64,000 nt of DNA, from positions 561,882 through 625,881 of the forward strand of contig NZ_LR732328.1 in NCBI RefSeq assembly GCF_902506325.1, written 5' to 3'. Position numbers and translations under genes: made by a program. The DNA is from Limnobacter sp. 130. Its GTDB lineage: Bacteria; Pseudomonadota; Gammaproteobacteria; Burkholderiales; Burkholderiaceae_B. Under the pieces are notes generated by a model. The model ran no database searches and was not told the DNA's origin. It saw only the letters and a list, made by a program, of their open reading frames with translations. This document shows positions 53,605-64,000 of the stretch, one piece after another. Position 1 is the stretch's first letter, and every line of letters starts with the position of its first letter.

Positions 53605-54468
53605 ATGGCTGTTTTGAACAAGGCCCGCTTGCGAGACTATTATTTGCTGTTGCGCCTGGACAAACCCGTCGGGATATTGCTCTTGATGTGGCCCACCCTT
53701 TGGGGCTTGTGGATGGCCGCTGAAGGCATGCCGCCTTGGCATGTGCTGTTGATATTTGTCGCCGGTGTGGTGTTGATGCGTTCGGCGGGGTGCGCGATTA
53801 ACGATTATGCGGACCGTGACATTGACTTGCATGTGGAACGTACCCGCAACCGACCTTTGACCAGTGGGCGAATTGCTGAAAAAGAGGCTTTGCTGTTGGC
53901 GGCGGCTTTGGCAATTGTGGCTTTGCTGATTACCTTGCCCTTGGGCTGGCCGGTTATTTTGATGAGTATTCCCGCAGCCTTTTTGGCTGGCAGCTACCCG
54001 TTTACCAAGCGTTTTTTCCCGATGCCGCAGGCTTATTTGGGCATTGCGTTTGGTTTCTCGATTCCCATGGCTTTTGTCGCAGTTCAGGGCACTGTGCCCG
54101 CGTACGCGTGGTTGATTTTTGTTGCCAATGTATTCTGGACAGTGGCTTACGACACGGAATACGCATTGGTCGACAAGCCAGACGATTTGAAACTGGATAT
54201 AAAAACTGCTGCCATTACGCTGGGCCGATACGACATAGCGGGCATTGTGGTGTGCTACGCAGCCAGCCTGTTGATTTGGGCTTGGGTGGCCAGCTTGCAG
54301 GCTTATGGCCCGGCTTTCTGGCTGGGTTGGGTTTGTGCGGTGGGTATCGCTGTTTACCATTTCACCCTGATTCGCAATCGAGACCGTGCGCTGTGTTTTA
54401 AAGCGTTCTTACACAACAACTGGCTGGGCGCTGCCTTGTTTGCGGGCCTGGTGCTTCAGTACCTCTGA
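53605..54468 (+). CDS. ubiA: 4-hydroxybenzoate polyprenyltransferase UbiA
   Basis: A 287-residue membrane enzyme that prenylates 4-hydroxybenzoate in ubiquinone synthesis. The two Asp-rich motifs are visible: AINDYADRDIDLHVERTRNRPL (N-D-x-x-D) and AYDTEYALVDKPDDLKLDIKT (D-x-x-x-D...D-D). It begins RLDKPVGILLLMWPTLWGLW. Start ATG follows oxyR by three bases, so translation is likely coupled. It supplies the quinone precursor pathway together with UbiG at 27103. Confidence 0.95.
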   Translation: MAVLNKARLRDYYLLLRLDKPVGILLLMWPTLWGLWMAAEGMPPWHVLLIFVAGVVLMRSAGCAINDYADRDIDLHVERTRNRPLTSGRIAEKEALLLAAALAIVALLITLPLGWPVILMSIPAAFLAGSYPFTKRFFPMPQAYLGIAFGFSIPMAFVAVQGTVPAYAWLIFVANVFWTVAYDTEYALVDKPDDLKLDIKTAAITLGRYDIAGIVVCYAASLLIWAWVASLQAYGPAFWLGWVCAVGIAVYHFTLIRNRDRALCFKAFLHNNWLGAALFAGLVLQYL

Positions 54469-54475
54469 GTTAAAT

Positions 54476-55282
54476 TTAGTTGCTACCTTTTTGCAGCTCC
54501 ACAGCACGTGCACAGGCTGCCTTGGCTGCGCTGTTTATTGCTTCTTGCACACCCAGTGTGCGCAACTGTTCCAGGCCGGCGAAGGTGGTACCTCCCTTGC
54601 TGGTGACTTTCTCCCGCAGGGTGGCGAATGAATCGTCTGACTGCTTGGCCAGTGTGGCGGCTCCCAAAAAAGTTTGACTGACCAGCAAGTTGGCTTGCGC
54701 GTCGTCAAATCCCAGATTTTTTGCGGCTTGCGCCAATGCTTCCATGAGAAAGAATACATAGCCTGGCCCACTGCCTGAAATGGCGGTGACTGCATTGATT
54801 TCGTCTTCATTGTTCAGTACCAGTACCTCGCCGCAGCTGCTGAAAATTTGCCTGACCAGGCTTCGATCGCTTTCAGAGCAATTGGCAGTGAAATACAAGC
54901 CCGATATGCCCTGTGATACCAATGCTGGCGTGTTGGGCATGCAACGTACCACCCGCGCCTGGTGCTGCTGGCTCCAGTCTTGAATTTGAGCCACGCTGAC
55001 ACCAGCAGCAATGCTGACAATCAAGCTGTTTTTCAAATTGCCTGCTTGGCTGTTGAGCACCGGTTGCATCATTTGTGGTTTCACGGCAAGTACGACCACT
55101 TCAGGGCTGAAGTGATCGGGCCAGTCCGTGGAGCAGCCGATTTTCAGTGTGGACATTTTTGAGGCAGCTTCCGCGCTGGGATCAACCACATGAAATGCGC
55201 TGGCAGGTGCGCCATTGCCAATCAAACCGCCAAGAATGGCGAAAGCCATGTTGCCGCCACCGATGAATAGAGTGTTCTGCAT
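54476..55282 (-). CDS. proC: Pyrroline-5-carboxylate reductase
   Basis: A 268-residue enzyme catalysing the last step of proline synthesis. NADPH site: LFIGGGNMAFAILGGL; the C-terminal signature is AITAISGSGPGYVFFLMEALA and TSKGGTTFAGLEQL. It is encoded downstream of the PipY gene on the minus strand, with a 15-base gap, as often in bacteria. proA lies at 59398. Confidence 0.95.
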   Translation of the reverse strand: MQNTLFIGGGNMAFAILGGLIGNGAPASAFHVVDPSAEAASKMSTLKIGCSTDWPDHFSPEVVVLAVKPQMMQPVLNSQAGNLKNSLIVSIAAGVSVAQIQDWSQQHQARVVRCMPNTPALVSQGISGLYFTANCSESDRSLVRQIFSSCGEVLVLNNEDEINAVTAISGSGPGYVFFLMEALAQAAKNLGFDDAQANLLVSQTFLGAATLAKQSDDSFATLREKVTSKGGTTFAGLEQLRTLGVQEAINSAAKAACARAVELQKGSN

Positions 55283-55297
55283 AGTGATTCCGTGTGT

Positions 55298-56011
55298 TTA
55301 TTTTGAGTAGTCGCGTGCGCCAAACAGGGCAGAACCCACACGCACGCAGCTTGATCCACATTCAATGGCCAATTCAAGGTCTGCGGACATGCCCATTGAA
55401 AGCGTGTCCAGTTTCAATCCTTGCACATTGAGCGCATCGAATACGGATTTGCATTTCAAGAATTCAATTTTTAGTTGGTCTGTGTTGTCGGTGTTGCTAG
55501 GTATGGTCATCAGGCCGCGCAGCGCCAAGTTTTTCATGCCTTGAATTGCCATGCAAAGATCAATGGCCTGATCCGGGTTGACCCCTGATTTGCTGTCTTC
55601 GCCCGAGGTGTTGATTTGCACCAGTACATTCAATGGAGGAAGGTTTGCTGGTCGTTGGTCAGACAGCCGCTGCGCGATCTTCAAGCGATCAACGCTGTGC
55701 ACCCATGAAAAGTTTTCTGCGATCGGCTTCGTTTTGTTGCTTTGAATTGGGCCAATGAAATGCCAGTCAATATGGGTACCCGTTGTTTGCGCATTGGGGT
55801 GATCAGCCAGCTGGGTGATTTTATCCAAGGCTTCCTGCAGGTAATTTTCACCAAAAGAGGTTTGGCCGCAGCTGTGAAACTCAAGAATGTCGCTTAAGGG
55901 AAAAGTTTTACTGACTGCCAGCAGTTTGACAGCCGAGCCAGGTCGACCAGCTTTGCTGCATGCGGCTGCAATTCTGCTTTGAATGTCAGCCAATTGTGTG
56001 GCTCGGTTCAT
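55298..56011 (-). CDS. pipY: PLP homeostasis protein PipY/YggS
   Basis: A 237-residue alanine-racemase-fold PLP-binding protein (COG0325). The PLP lysine is in VKLLAVSKTFPLS, and HFIGPIQSNKTKPIAENFSWVHSVDR plus LSMGMSADLELAIECGSSCVRVGSALFG are typical. It regulates PLP and amino-acid homeostasis. Divergent from pilT, whose start lies 39 bases from its own start, so the two share a tight divergent promoter region. Confidence 0.93.
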   Translation of the reverse strand: MNRATQLADIQSRIAAACSKAGRPGSAVKLLAVSKTFPLSDILEFHSCGQTSFGENYLQEALDKITQLADHPNAQTTGTHIDWHFIGPIQSNKTKPIAENFSWVHSVDRLKIAQRLSDQRPANLPPLNVLVQINTSGEDSKSGVNPDQAIDLCMAIQGMKNLALRGLMTIPSNTDNTDQLKIEFLKCKSVFDALNVQGLKLDTLSMGMSADLELAIECGSSCVRVGSALFGARDYSK

Positions 56012-56050
56012 GGTGCATCAATTCAATGCTTAAAAGGAGATTATAGCCAC

Positions 56051-57085
56051 ATGACACTGACCGAACTGTTGACCTGGGCTGTGGAAGAACATGCATCGGA
56101 TTTGCATTTGTCGGCGGACATGCCGCCGATGATTCGTGTGAACGGTGAAATGCGGAAATTGAGCGAGTCAGTATTGGGCCATCGTGAAATTTATCGATTG
56201 ATTCAAGGGTCAATGACCGAGGCTCAGTGGCAAGGTTGGGAGCAGTCCCATGAATGTGATTACAGTTTTTCGGTGGAAGGTCTGTCGCGATTTCGTGTGA
56301 ATGCATTCATGCAGAGCAGGGGGGCTGCTGCCGCATTTCGTGTGGTACCCAGCCGCGTAAAAACACTGGAGGAACTTGAAGCGCCAGCGGTGTTTCGCCA
56401 AATTGCACGCGAACCGAATGGACTGGTGCTGGTAACGGGGCCAACAGGTTCAGGCAAAAGCACCACTTTGGCTGCGATGGTGGATGATGTGAACCGCAAC
56501 CAGAAGGCGCACATTCTGACCATTGAGGATCCCATTGAGTTCACCCACACGCCGATGAATTGCGTTATCAACCAGCGAGAACTTGGCGAGCACACCCATT
56601 CTTTTGGTGCGGCTTTAAGGTCTGCGTTGCGGGAAGATCCAGACGTTATTCTAGTGGGAGAAATGCGGGATCTTGAAACCATTCAGCTTGCGCTGACTGC
56701 CGCAGAAACTGGTCACCTGGTGTTTGCAACCCTGCACACATCCTCGGCACCCAAAACCATCGATCGAATTATTGATGCATTTCCTTCGGCTGACAAAAGC
56801 ATGGTGCGCGCCATGTTGTCGGAATCACTGCGCGCTGTGATTTGCCAAACCTTGCTGAAAAAGCAGGGCGGTGGTCGAGTTGCGGCTCACGAAATTATGA
56901 TGGCCACACCGCCGATTCGAAATTTGATTCGTGAAGGCAAGGTGGCGCAAATGTTGTCCTCGATTCAAACCGGTTCGCAGCATGGCATGCAAACCATGGA
57001 GCAGGCGGTACAGCGGCTTTTGATGACTGGAAGGATTACTCGAGAAGTGGCCATGAGCGTTATTTCGGGGTCCAACCAACCTTGA
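56051..57085 (+). CDS. pilT: Twitching motility ATPase PilT
   Basis: A 344-residue type IV pilus retraction ATPase. Walker A is GPTGSGKSTTLAA, Walker B follows as ILVGEMRDLETI, and HTSSAPKTIDRI is the His box. The C-terminal PPIRNLIREGK resembles the AIRNLIRE motif of PilT rather than PilU. ATG 56051, with AGGAGA upstream, was taken instead of the longer frame from 55979. Other pil genes are not in this window. Confidence 0.94.
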   Translation: MTLTELLTWAVEEHASDLHLSADMPPMIRVNGEMRKLSESVLGHREIYRLIQGSMTEAQWQGWEQSHECDYSFSVEGLSRFRVNAFMQSRGAAAAFRVVPSRVKTLEELEAPAVFRQIAREPNGLVLVTGPTGSGKSTTLAAMVDDVNRNQKAHILTIEDPIEFTHTPMNCVINQRELGEHTHSFGAALRSALREDPDVILVGEMRDLETIQLALTAAETGHLVFATLHTSSAPKTIDRIIDAFPSADKSMVRAMLSESLRAVICQTLLKKQGGGRVAAHEIMMATPPIRNLIREGKVAQMLSSIQTGSQHGMQTMEQAVQRLLMTGRITREVAMSVISGSNQP

Positions 57086-57142
57086 GCCATTCAGGTTTGC
57101 AGGTAAACTTGCTTTTCAAACAACACGTGAAAGGCAATTCCC

Positions 57143-57631
57143 ATGGCGAACAATGTGTATGAATTCTCTGGCAAAACGCTGGATGGCAAACCCCTGAGCC
57201 TGGCCGATTTTCAGGGCAAGGTGTTGCTGATTGTGAATACGGCCAGCAAATGTGGATTTACGCCCCAGTACGAAGGTTTGCAGGAACTGCACAAAGAATT
57301 GGGCCAAAAGGGTTTGGTGATTATCGGATTTCCGTGCAACCAGTTTGGCGGGCAAGAGCCTGGCACTGAAGAGGTGATCGCCAGTTTTTGCCAGAAGAAT
57401 TACGGTGTGGACTTTTTGATGGCCGAGAAAGTAGACGTGAAGGGCAGCGACGCACACCCTTTGTTCAAGTACCTGACTTCTCAGGCCAAGGGCATTTTGG
57501 GCACCGAGGCCATCAAGTGGAACTTCACGAAGTTTTTGGTACGCAAAAATGGTGAGGTGTATGACCGTTACGCCCCCACCACCAAGCCGGCGGATCTGAA
57601 AGCCGACATTGGCAAGCTGCTGGCTGAATAA
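57143..57631 (+). CDS. gpx: Glutathione peroxidase (cysteine type)
   Basis: A 162-residue thioredoxin-fold peroxidase (BtuE/Gpx family). The catalytic Cys is in TASKCGFTPQYEGLQ (Cys, not selenocysteine), the Gln/Trp partners are in FPCNQFGGQEPG and KWNFTKFLV. It reduces hydroperoxides with glutathione or thioredoxin. ATG at 57143 follows pilT by 57 bases and is probably a separate unit. It fits with OxyR 4.5 kb upstream as a potential target. Confidence 0.93.
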   Translation: MANNVYEFSGKTLDGKPLSLADFQGKVLLIVNTASKCGFTPQYEGLQELHKELGQKGLVIIGFPCNQFGGQEPGTEEVIASFCQKNYGVDFLMAEKVDVKGSDAHPLFKYLTSQAKGILGTEAIKWNFTKFLVRKNGEVYDRYAPTTKPADLKADIGKLLAE

Positions 57632-57634
57632 ACC

Positions 57635-58918
57635 TCAGTTTTCCTGAGATTCGGGGCTGTCCCCACTGGCCCGTGGACGATAAACACCACGGGTCAACGG
57701 AATTTCAAACAGGCGGCATTCAATCGGCCCATTGAACAATGGGCGTTTGCGCTTGGGGCTTAAGCCCAGCGTTTTCTTGATTTCCAGATCGCCAGAGAAC
57801 AAAAAGGCGGTCCAGCCCGAGAAATTCATTTTCAAATGATCGCCATACGCCTTGAACAGCCGTTCGTAGGCTTCGTCCTCGGGCACATCGGCACCTTTTG
57901 CGCGAACCCGTTCGCCGTAAGGTGGGTTGCTGAACACAATGCCGTTGGCAGCTGGTGGCTCTACGGTGAGCGCATCGCGCTGTGCAAATTGCACAATGCC
58001 AGCATCGAGCAGTTCTTCGAAACCGGCTCGCGCTAAATTTTCTTTTGCAATCTCGATCAGCAATTCGGTAATGTCGCTGGCATACCACTGAAAGTGAGGC
58101 GTGGTCAGTGCTTTGTCCAAGCCCGCATTGAAGCGTCGGTTGGCGTCTTCCTGAAGTTCTTTGCCCCATTCTGGCGTGAAAGGCTTCAGGTTTTCAAATG
58201 CAAAGGCGCGCTCAAGGCCCGGTGCTCGGTCGCACAATTGTGAAAGTGATTCGATCACCAAGGTGCCGCTTCCACAAAACGGGTCAAGGAATACATTGGC
58301 GTTCTTGCCGGCTTCACTTTGGCGCGCAATGTGCCAAAGGCCTGCAGCCAGGTTTTCCTTCAACGGCGCTACACCCGCTTCTTCTCGCCAGCCACGTTTG
58401 AACAGGTTTTCACCAGCCAGGTCGATGTACACCATCGCTTCCGTGGGGTTAATGGCTGCGAAAATGCGCACATCGGGTGCTTCCACGCTCACGTTCGGAC
58501 GCTCGTCGAATCGTTCCAGGAATGCATCGCACACTGCGTCTTTAAGGCGAAGCTGCGTGAAACGCACGCTTTGAATATCGGCACCCAAATTGTTCAAGTC
58601 AACGCGGAAAGTATTCGACAGTTTGAACCAGTTGTACCAATCAACCGATTTGGCGATGTTGTAAAACTGTTCTTCGTTCGTGCATTCACCCCGCGCCAAT
58701 TCCAGTCCAATACGGCCTGCAAAGCGGCTCCAGTAGGTCATGCGGGTGGCTTGGCGCCAGCTGGCCTCGAAGGTGCAGCCGCCCGTGACTGCACGTGTTT
58801 TTTGTGCACCCATGGTTTCCAGTTCAGCCACCAGAATTTCTTCCAGACCGCGCGGGCAACTTGCAAAACATTTGAATACGCTTTGCTTGGTGGAGTTGTG
58901 TTGATTTGAATTGGGCAT
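57635..58918 (-). CDS. rlmL: THUMP-domain 23S rRNA guanine-N2 methyltransferase (RlmL-type)
   Basis: A 427-residue protein with an N-terminal THUMP domain (FASCPRGLEEILVAELETMG) and a C-terminal methyltransferase domain. Motif I region LDPFCGSGTLVIESL and NPPYGER (motif IV) identify an N6/N2-type nucleic acid methyltransferase. It corresponds to the N-terminal half of the E. coli RlmKL fusion (about 700 residues) and lacks RlmK, so it probably makes m2G2445. The end is convergent with gpx, 3 bases apart. Confidence 0.9.
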   Translation of the reverse strand: MPNSNQHNSTKQSVFKCFASCPRGLEEILVAELETMGAQKTRAVTGGCTFEASWRQATRMTYWSRFAGRIGLELARGECTNEEQFYNIAKSVDWYNWFKLSNTFRVDLNNLGADIQSVRFTQLRLKDAVCDAFLERFDERPNVSVEAPDVRIFAAINPTEAMVYIDLAGENLFKRGWREEAGVAPLKENLAAGLWHIARQSEAGKNANVFLDPFCGSGTLVIESLSQLCDRAPGLERAFAFENLKPFTPEWGKELQEDANRRFNAGLDKALTTPHFQWYASDITELLIEIAKENLARAGFEELLDAGIVQFAQRDALTVEPPAANGIVFSNPPYGERVRAKGADVPEDEAYERLFKAYGDHLKMNFSGWTAFLFSGDLEIKKTLGLSPKRKRPLFNGPIECRLFEIPLTRGVYRPRASGDSPESQEN

Positions 58919-58934
58919 GAATTGCTTTTAAAAA

Positions 58935-59366
58935 TTAGAACGGTTTAACAACCACCAGAATGATGGCGATGGCCATGAGCACCACGGGTACTTCATTGAA
59001 CCAGCGGAAGTAGGTGTGGCTGCGCGTGTTTTGGCCTGCTTCGAATTTGCGCAGAATACGACCACAACTGTAGTGGTAACCAGCGATGATGAAGACAATC
59101 AGGATTTTGGCATGTAGCCAGCCGCTTTGGCCGCCCACTCCAATTTGATAAACCCCAACCAAGGCGAAGCCCAGCAACAATGCGGGTATGGCCAACAAGG
59201 TCATGAATTTGTAAAGTTTTCTGGCCATTTGCAACAGGCGTGCCGTGGCCGCAGGTTCTGTTTCCATGGCCAGGTTCACGAAAATACGCGGCAAATAAAA
59301 CAAGCCTGCGAACCATGAAGCCACAAACAAAATGTGAAAGGCTTTCACCCAAAGATAACCACCCAT
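58935..59366 (-). CDS. hemJ: Protoporphyrinogen IX oxidase HemJ
   Basis: A 143-residue membrane protein with four hydrophobic helices. KAFHILFVASWFAGLFYLPRIFVN at the start, with conserved His, and a Lys in GWLHAKILIVFIIAGYH, are the features of HemJ (COG1981), the oxygen-using protoporphyrinogen oxidase found in many proteobacteria without HemY. Position just before the proA gene on the same strand (31 bases). Confidence 0.88.
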   Translation of the reverse strand: MGGYLWVKAFHILFVASWFAGLFYLPRIFVNLAMETEPAATARLLQMARKLYKFMTLLAIPALLLGFALVGVYQIGVGGQSGWLHAKILIVFIIAGYHYSCGRILRKFEAGQNTRSHTYFRWFNEVPVVLMAIAIILVVVKPF

Positions 59367-59397
59367 GTACTGCTCCAGTTAGTTGGTTTTCAAATGC

Positions 59398-60654
59398 TTA
59401 GTTGCGTGTTTCGCCATGACCAAACACCACGTATTTCTGGCTGGTCAAACCCTCCAGACCCACAGGGCCTCGGGCGTGAATTTTATCGGTAGAAATACCG
59501 ATTTCAGCGCCCAGACCATATTCGAATCCGTCAGCAAAACGAGTCGATGCGTTCACCATGACAGAAGCGGAATCCACTTCCCGAATAAAGCGCATGGCGT
59601 GGCTGTGGTTTTCGGTCACGATGCTGTCGGTGTGTTGAGAGCCATATTGGTTAATGTGCGCAATGGCCTCATCCAGGCTATCGACCACCTTGATCGACAA
59701 AATCGGTGCCAGGTATTCCGTGTTCCAGTCTTCTTCGGTGGCGGCCTTAACTGATGGCAACAAAGCCATGGTGCGTTTGCAGCCACGCAGTTCAACACTT
59801 TTGGCAGCATAACGCTGCGCAAGTTCCGCAAGAACGGGCTTGGCCACATGGGTATGAACCAAGAGTGTTTCCATGGTGTTGCAGGTGCCGTAGCGGTGGG
59901 TTTTCGCATTCTCGGCAATATTCACTGCATGGGTCAGGTTTGCCGACTCGTCGATGAATACATGGCAAATGCCGTCCAGGTGCTTGATTACAGGCACTTT
60001 GGCATCGCGGGAAATGCGTTCAATCAAGCCTTTGCCACCACGGGGCACAATCACGTCCACGTATTGTGTCATTGTGATCAGGGTGCCCACGGCGGCTCGA
60101 TCGGTGGTGTCGATCACCTGTACGGCATCCGCAGGTAAACCTGCGGCCTCCAGCCCTTGGGCCACGATTGCGGCCAAAGCCTGATTGCAGCGAAATGCTT
60201 CGGAACCGCCACGAAGAATGGTGGCATTGCCTGATTTGATGCACAGGCCTGCTGCGTCCACGGTTACGTTGGGGCGGCTTTCATAGATGATGCCGATTAC
60301 GCCCAAAGGCACACGCATTTTGCCCACCTGAATGCCGGATGGACGATTCTTGAAGTCGGTCATCTCACCAATTGGATCTGGCAATTGGGCAATTTGCTCC
60401 AGGCCTTCGGCCATGGTTTCAATGGCTTTGTCGCTCAGGGCCAAACGATCAAGCAGGGCAGCATCCAGGCCGTTGGCCTGGGCTTGGGCCATGTCAGCCT
60501 GATTGGCTTTGGTCAGTTCGGCCTTGTTGGCTCGAATCAGTTTGGCGGTTTCAAGCAGTGCCTGGTTTTTGGCGTGGGTATTGGCTTTGGCCATGTCAAC
60601 GGCCGCGGCACGGGCTTTTTTGCCGATAGCCAGAATTTGTTCTTCAATGCTCAT
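59398..60654 (-). CDS. proA: Gamma-glutamyl phosphate reductase (glutamate-5-semialdehyde dehydrogenase)
   Basis: A 418-residue enzyme of proline synthesis. The catalytic Cys is in [13 protein letters not shown], with [16 protein letters not shown] preceding it. ATG 60654 ([11 protein letters not shown]) is favoured over an 18-residue longer frame because GAGTAAG precedes it. It is 13 bases downstream of holA. proB lies elsewhere; proC is at 54476 in the same orientation. Confidence 0.95.
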   Translation of the reverse strand: MSIEEQILAIGKKARAAAVDMAKANTHAKNQALLETAKLIRANKAELTKANQADMAQAQANGLDAALLDRLALSDKAIETMAEGLEQIAQLPDPIGEMTDFKNRPSGIQVGKMRVPLGVIGIIYESRPNVTVDAAGLCIKSGNATILRGGSEAFRCNQALAAIVAQGLEAAGLPADAVQVIDTTDRAAVGTLITMTQYVDVIVPRGGKGLIERISRDAKVPVIKHLDGICHVFIDESANLTHAVNIAENAKTHRYGTCNTMETLLVHTHVAKPVLAELAQRYAAKSVELRGCKRTMALLPSVKAATEEDWNTEYLAPILSIKVVDSLDEAIAHINQYGSQHTDSIVTENHSHAMRFIREVDSASVMVNASTRFADGFEYGLGAEIGISTDKIHARGPVGLEGLTSQKYVVFGHGETRN

Positions 60655-60667
60655 GATGCTTACTCGT

Positions 60668-61708
60668 TCAGGTATTCCATAGTTCGGGTGGCTCAACGCC
60701 AGCCACACCCAAACCGATTATTTCAAACAGTGTCCAGGGGTTGCCCTGTTTCATGCCCTTGATGGTTTTTTCAGCGGCGTAGCACCAGGCCGTCAGCTTT
60801 TGCAGGCTGGCGGGGTTGTGCCGTTTCAGTGCGGCACTGATGTGATTTTGTCGCTGTCCCCAAATTCTATTTTGCCGGCAGGCATCCGACAAAGACATTC
60901 CGCGTCGCATGGCATGCTGTGTGTCGCGAATGGCACGAATTTCCTCCTGCAAGGCCCACAACACCAGAGTGGGTGCTTCACCTTCGGCCTCCAGCCCTTC
61001 GATCATGCGCGTTACGCGTTTGGTGTCACCGGCCAGCAGGCTGCCACCCAAATCAAATACATTGAAGCGGGCTGAGTTGGCGACCATGCCTTGTACCTGT
61101 TCAATATCCACCGTGCCTTGGTGTTCGATCGCCAGTTTTTCAATGGTTTGGTGCGCCACCAACAAATTGCCTTCAGTTTTTACAGCGAGCCAGGCACATG
61201 TTTCACGGGTAAGTTGTACACCTTTGCGTTTGGCGGATTGCGCGATCCAGCCAGGTAATGCGTCAGCGCTTACGGGGCGACAGGCAATCTCGGTTCCCCT
61301 GGCGAGCAGGTCAGCAAAGCCAGCACTTTTTTCTTGGGTTTTGTTTAATTTTGGGGCGCTGACCAAGAGGCAGTGAGCTGTCTCGCCAGATGCAATCCAT
61401 TGGGCTGCTTTGCCCAGGGCTTCGGCAGCTTCCTTGCTCAATTTGGGTTGGTTAATCCGCAAATCCACCAGGGAGACATCACCAAACAGGGAAACCTCGG
61501 CAAACAGGGACAGAAATTCCTGTGGGTCGAATTGCCGGTCCACTTCAACGATTTGGCGTTGGTATTCTGTCTGTTTTTTCAGGCGCTGGCGATACAGGTC
61601 AGCAGCTTGGGTGGCAAACAAAGGTTCATCAGTAAATACGCACAGCAACTGGGGCAAAGTGATGTTTGCCTCATCGTTTAACCAGGTGTCGAGCGCAATC
61701 TGTTTCAC
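60668..61708 (-). CDS. holA: DNA polymerase III delta subunit
   Basis: A 346-residue clamp-loader subunit. [18 protein letters not shown] starts domain [16 protein letters not shown] and ECF-like helical C-terminus follow the HolA pattern ([24 protein letters not shown]). It overlaps the lptE stop by four bases (ATGA at 61705-61708), so translation is coupled. The gene order leuS-lptE-holA is shared by beta- and gammaproteobacteria. Confidence 0.93.
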   Translation of the reverse strand: MKQIALDTWLNDEANITLPQLLCVFTDEPLFATQAADLYRQRLKKQTEYQRQIVEVDRQFDPQEFLSLFAEVSLFGDVSLVDLRINQPKLSKEAAEALGKAAQWIASGETAHCLLVSAPKLNKTQEKSAGFADLLARGTEIACRPVSADALPGWIAQSAKRKGVQLTRETCAWLAVKTEGNLLVAHQTIEKLAIEHQGTVDIEQVQGMVANSARFNVFDLGGSLLAGDTKRVTRMIEGLEAEGEAPTLVLWALQEEIRAIRDTQHAMRRGMSLSDACRQNRIWGQRQNHISAALKRHNPASLQKLTAWCYAAEKTIKGMKQGNPWTLFEIIGLGVAGVEPPELWNT

Positions 61709-62223
61709 TTCGTGGCTTGCCCCGTCGTTTTCGCATTGCCCAGTTGTAACGCGCTTAGCCGCCCGGTAATTTGGCGCGCAATGTCACGTTGCATTTCGGT
61801 GTAAAGCTGGTTTTCTTCGGCTTCCTTGCCCAAGATTTGATCATCGGTGTAGGTGAGTTCGCGGCGCTGGCTTAGCTGGCTGGTCGCAATCAGGAAGTCC
61901 CCGTTTGTGTCGACCACGCTGTACACCAACTCATAGGTGACACGAACCTCGCGCGCACGGCCTGTGGCGCTAAACGTCACAATGCTCCGGTCGCGTGTTT
62001 CACCCAACAAATTCAGCTTCAAAGGTGCGCCTTCCGGAGGATTCACTTTCAGGTTCAGGATCTGAAGTTGCAAGTCCATATTGCGGTTCATTTCCGAATT
62101 TTCCATGCCGCGCAATTCGATTTTCTCAAAGTCGAAGTTGTACTGACCACGTAGCTGAAAACCGCAGGCAGTCAGCGCAAGGGTTGTTGTCAGTAATGCA
62201 ATGGCTTGAATGAATCGTTTCAT
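61705..62223 (-). CDS. lptE: LPS-assembly lipoprotein LptE
   Basis: A 172-residue outer-membrane lipoprotein. The lipobox is LTAC (in LALTACGFQLRGQYNF); the mature part has the LptE fold. It forms the outer-membrane LPS translocon with LptD. The true start is ATG 62223; the longer frame back to 62412 runs into leuS. It starts 28 bases after the leuS stop. Confidence 0.92.
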   Translation of the reverse strand: MKRFIQAIALLTTTLALTACGFQLRGQYNFDFEKIELRGMENSEMNRNMDLQLQILNLKVNPPEGAPLKLNLLGETRDRSIVTFSATGRAREVRVTYELVYSVVDTNGDFLIATSQLSQRRELTYTDDQILGKEAEENQLYTEMQRDIARQITGRLSALQLGNAKTTGQATK

Positions 62224-62251
62224 AAGGGCTCGCTTCTTGTTGGGGTCGATC

Positions 62252-64000
<1,749 letters not shown>

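Noticed and set aside
57635-58918. Antisense long frames in the RlmL and ProA regions as real genes
   Set aside because: They overlap well-supported genes on the other strand and show no domain or ribosome site.

Overview
The window looks like chromosomal DNA of a betaproteobacterium of the order Burkholderiales. This rests on gene order: gyrA-serC-pheA-hisC-tyrA-aroA-cmk-rpsA-ihfB-lapA-lapB-hldE1-hldD; rpsP-rimM-trmD-rplS; recG convergent with oxyR-ubiA; and leuS-lptE-holA-proA. The split between a separate heptose kinase (domain I of HldE) and HldD, and a gyrA followed directly by the aromatic 'supraoperon', fit the same group. Base composition looks moderate (roughly 50-55 % GC by eye). 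A Limnobacter-like genus is possible, but that is an inference I cannot test here.

Layout. 1-125: right end of an IS66-family insertion sequence. 217-4516: accessory metabolic genes (a beta-lactamase-fold esterase, a lipoprotein alpha/beta hydrolase, a short-chain reductase, and an AraC-alkyltransferase DNA-repair fusion). 4797-11826: a four-gene envelope cluster, DUF1302 outer-membrane protein, DUF1329 periplasmic protein, Ycf48-like propeller and RND/MMPL transporter, which is the most interesting poorly understood system here. 11933-16873: an aspartoacylase-family metallo-enzyme, an orphan acidic protein next to a CheV, a 2OG-Fe(II) oxygenase, and an ECF sigma factor with its NrsF-type anti-sigma. 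17007-18966: glutathione-dependent formaldehyde detoxification (frmA, fghA). 19014-25973: a coiled-coil/zinc-ribbon membrane protein, a MazG-like pyrophosphohydrolase, an Old Yellow Enzyme with a divergent LysR regulator, a RarD-type exporter, a small membrane ORF in an AT-rich gap, and a periplasmic sugar dehydrogenase with its own cytochrome c.

From 26014 onward the window is mostly core genome. The minus strand carries ssrA (tmRNA), gph, ubiG, an OmpA-family gene and an MTA/SAH deaminase. The plus strand then carries gyrA and the serine/aromatic amino-acid supraoperon running into cmk, rpsA and ihfB, followed by lapAB and heptose synthesis for LPS. The ribosomal rpsP-rimM-trmD-rplS operon comes next, then recG-ridA, an APC permease, oxyR, ubiA, proC-pipY, pilT, a glutathione peroxidase, an RlmL-type methyltransferase, hemJ, proA, holA, lptE, and leuS, whose 5' end lies beyond the right edge.

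Functional links. LapA/LapB, HldE1, HldD and LptE all belong to LPS synthesis and transport. OxyR, glutathione peroxidase, Old Yellow Enzyme and FrmA/FghA form an oxidative/electrophile defence theme. Several strong factor-independent terminators and intercistronic hairpins partition the operons, including one inside the DUF1302/DUF1329 cluster and one between rpsP and rimM. A structured, possibly RNA-encoding spacer follows hldD. No tRNA, rRNA, CRISPR array or prophage was seen.
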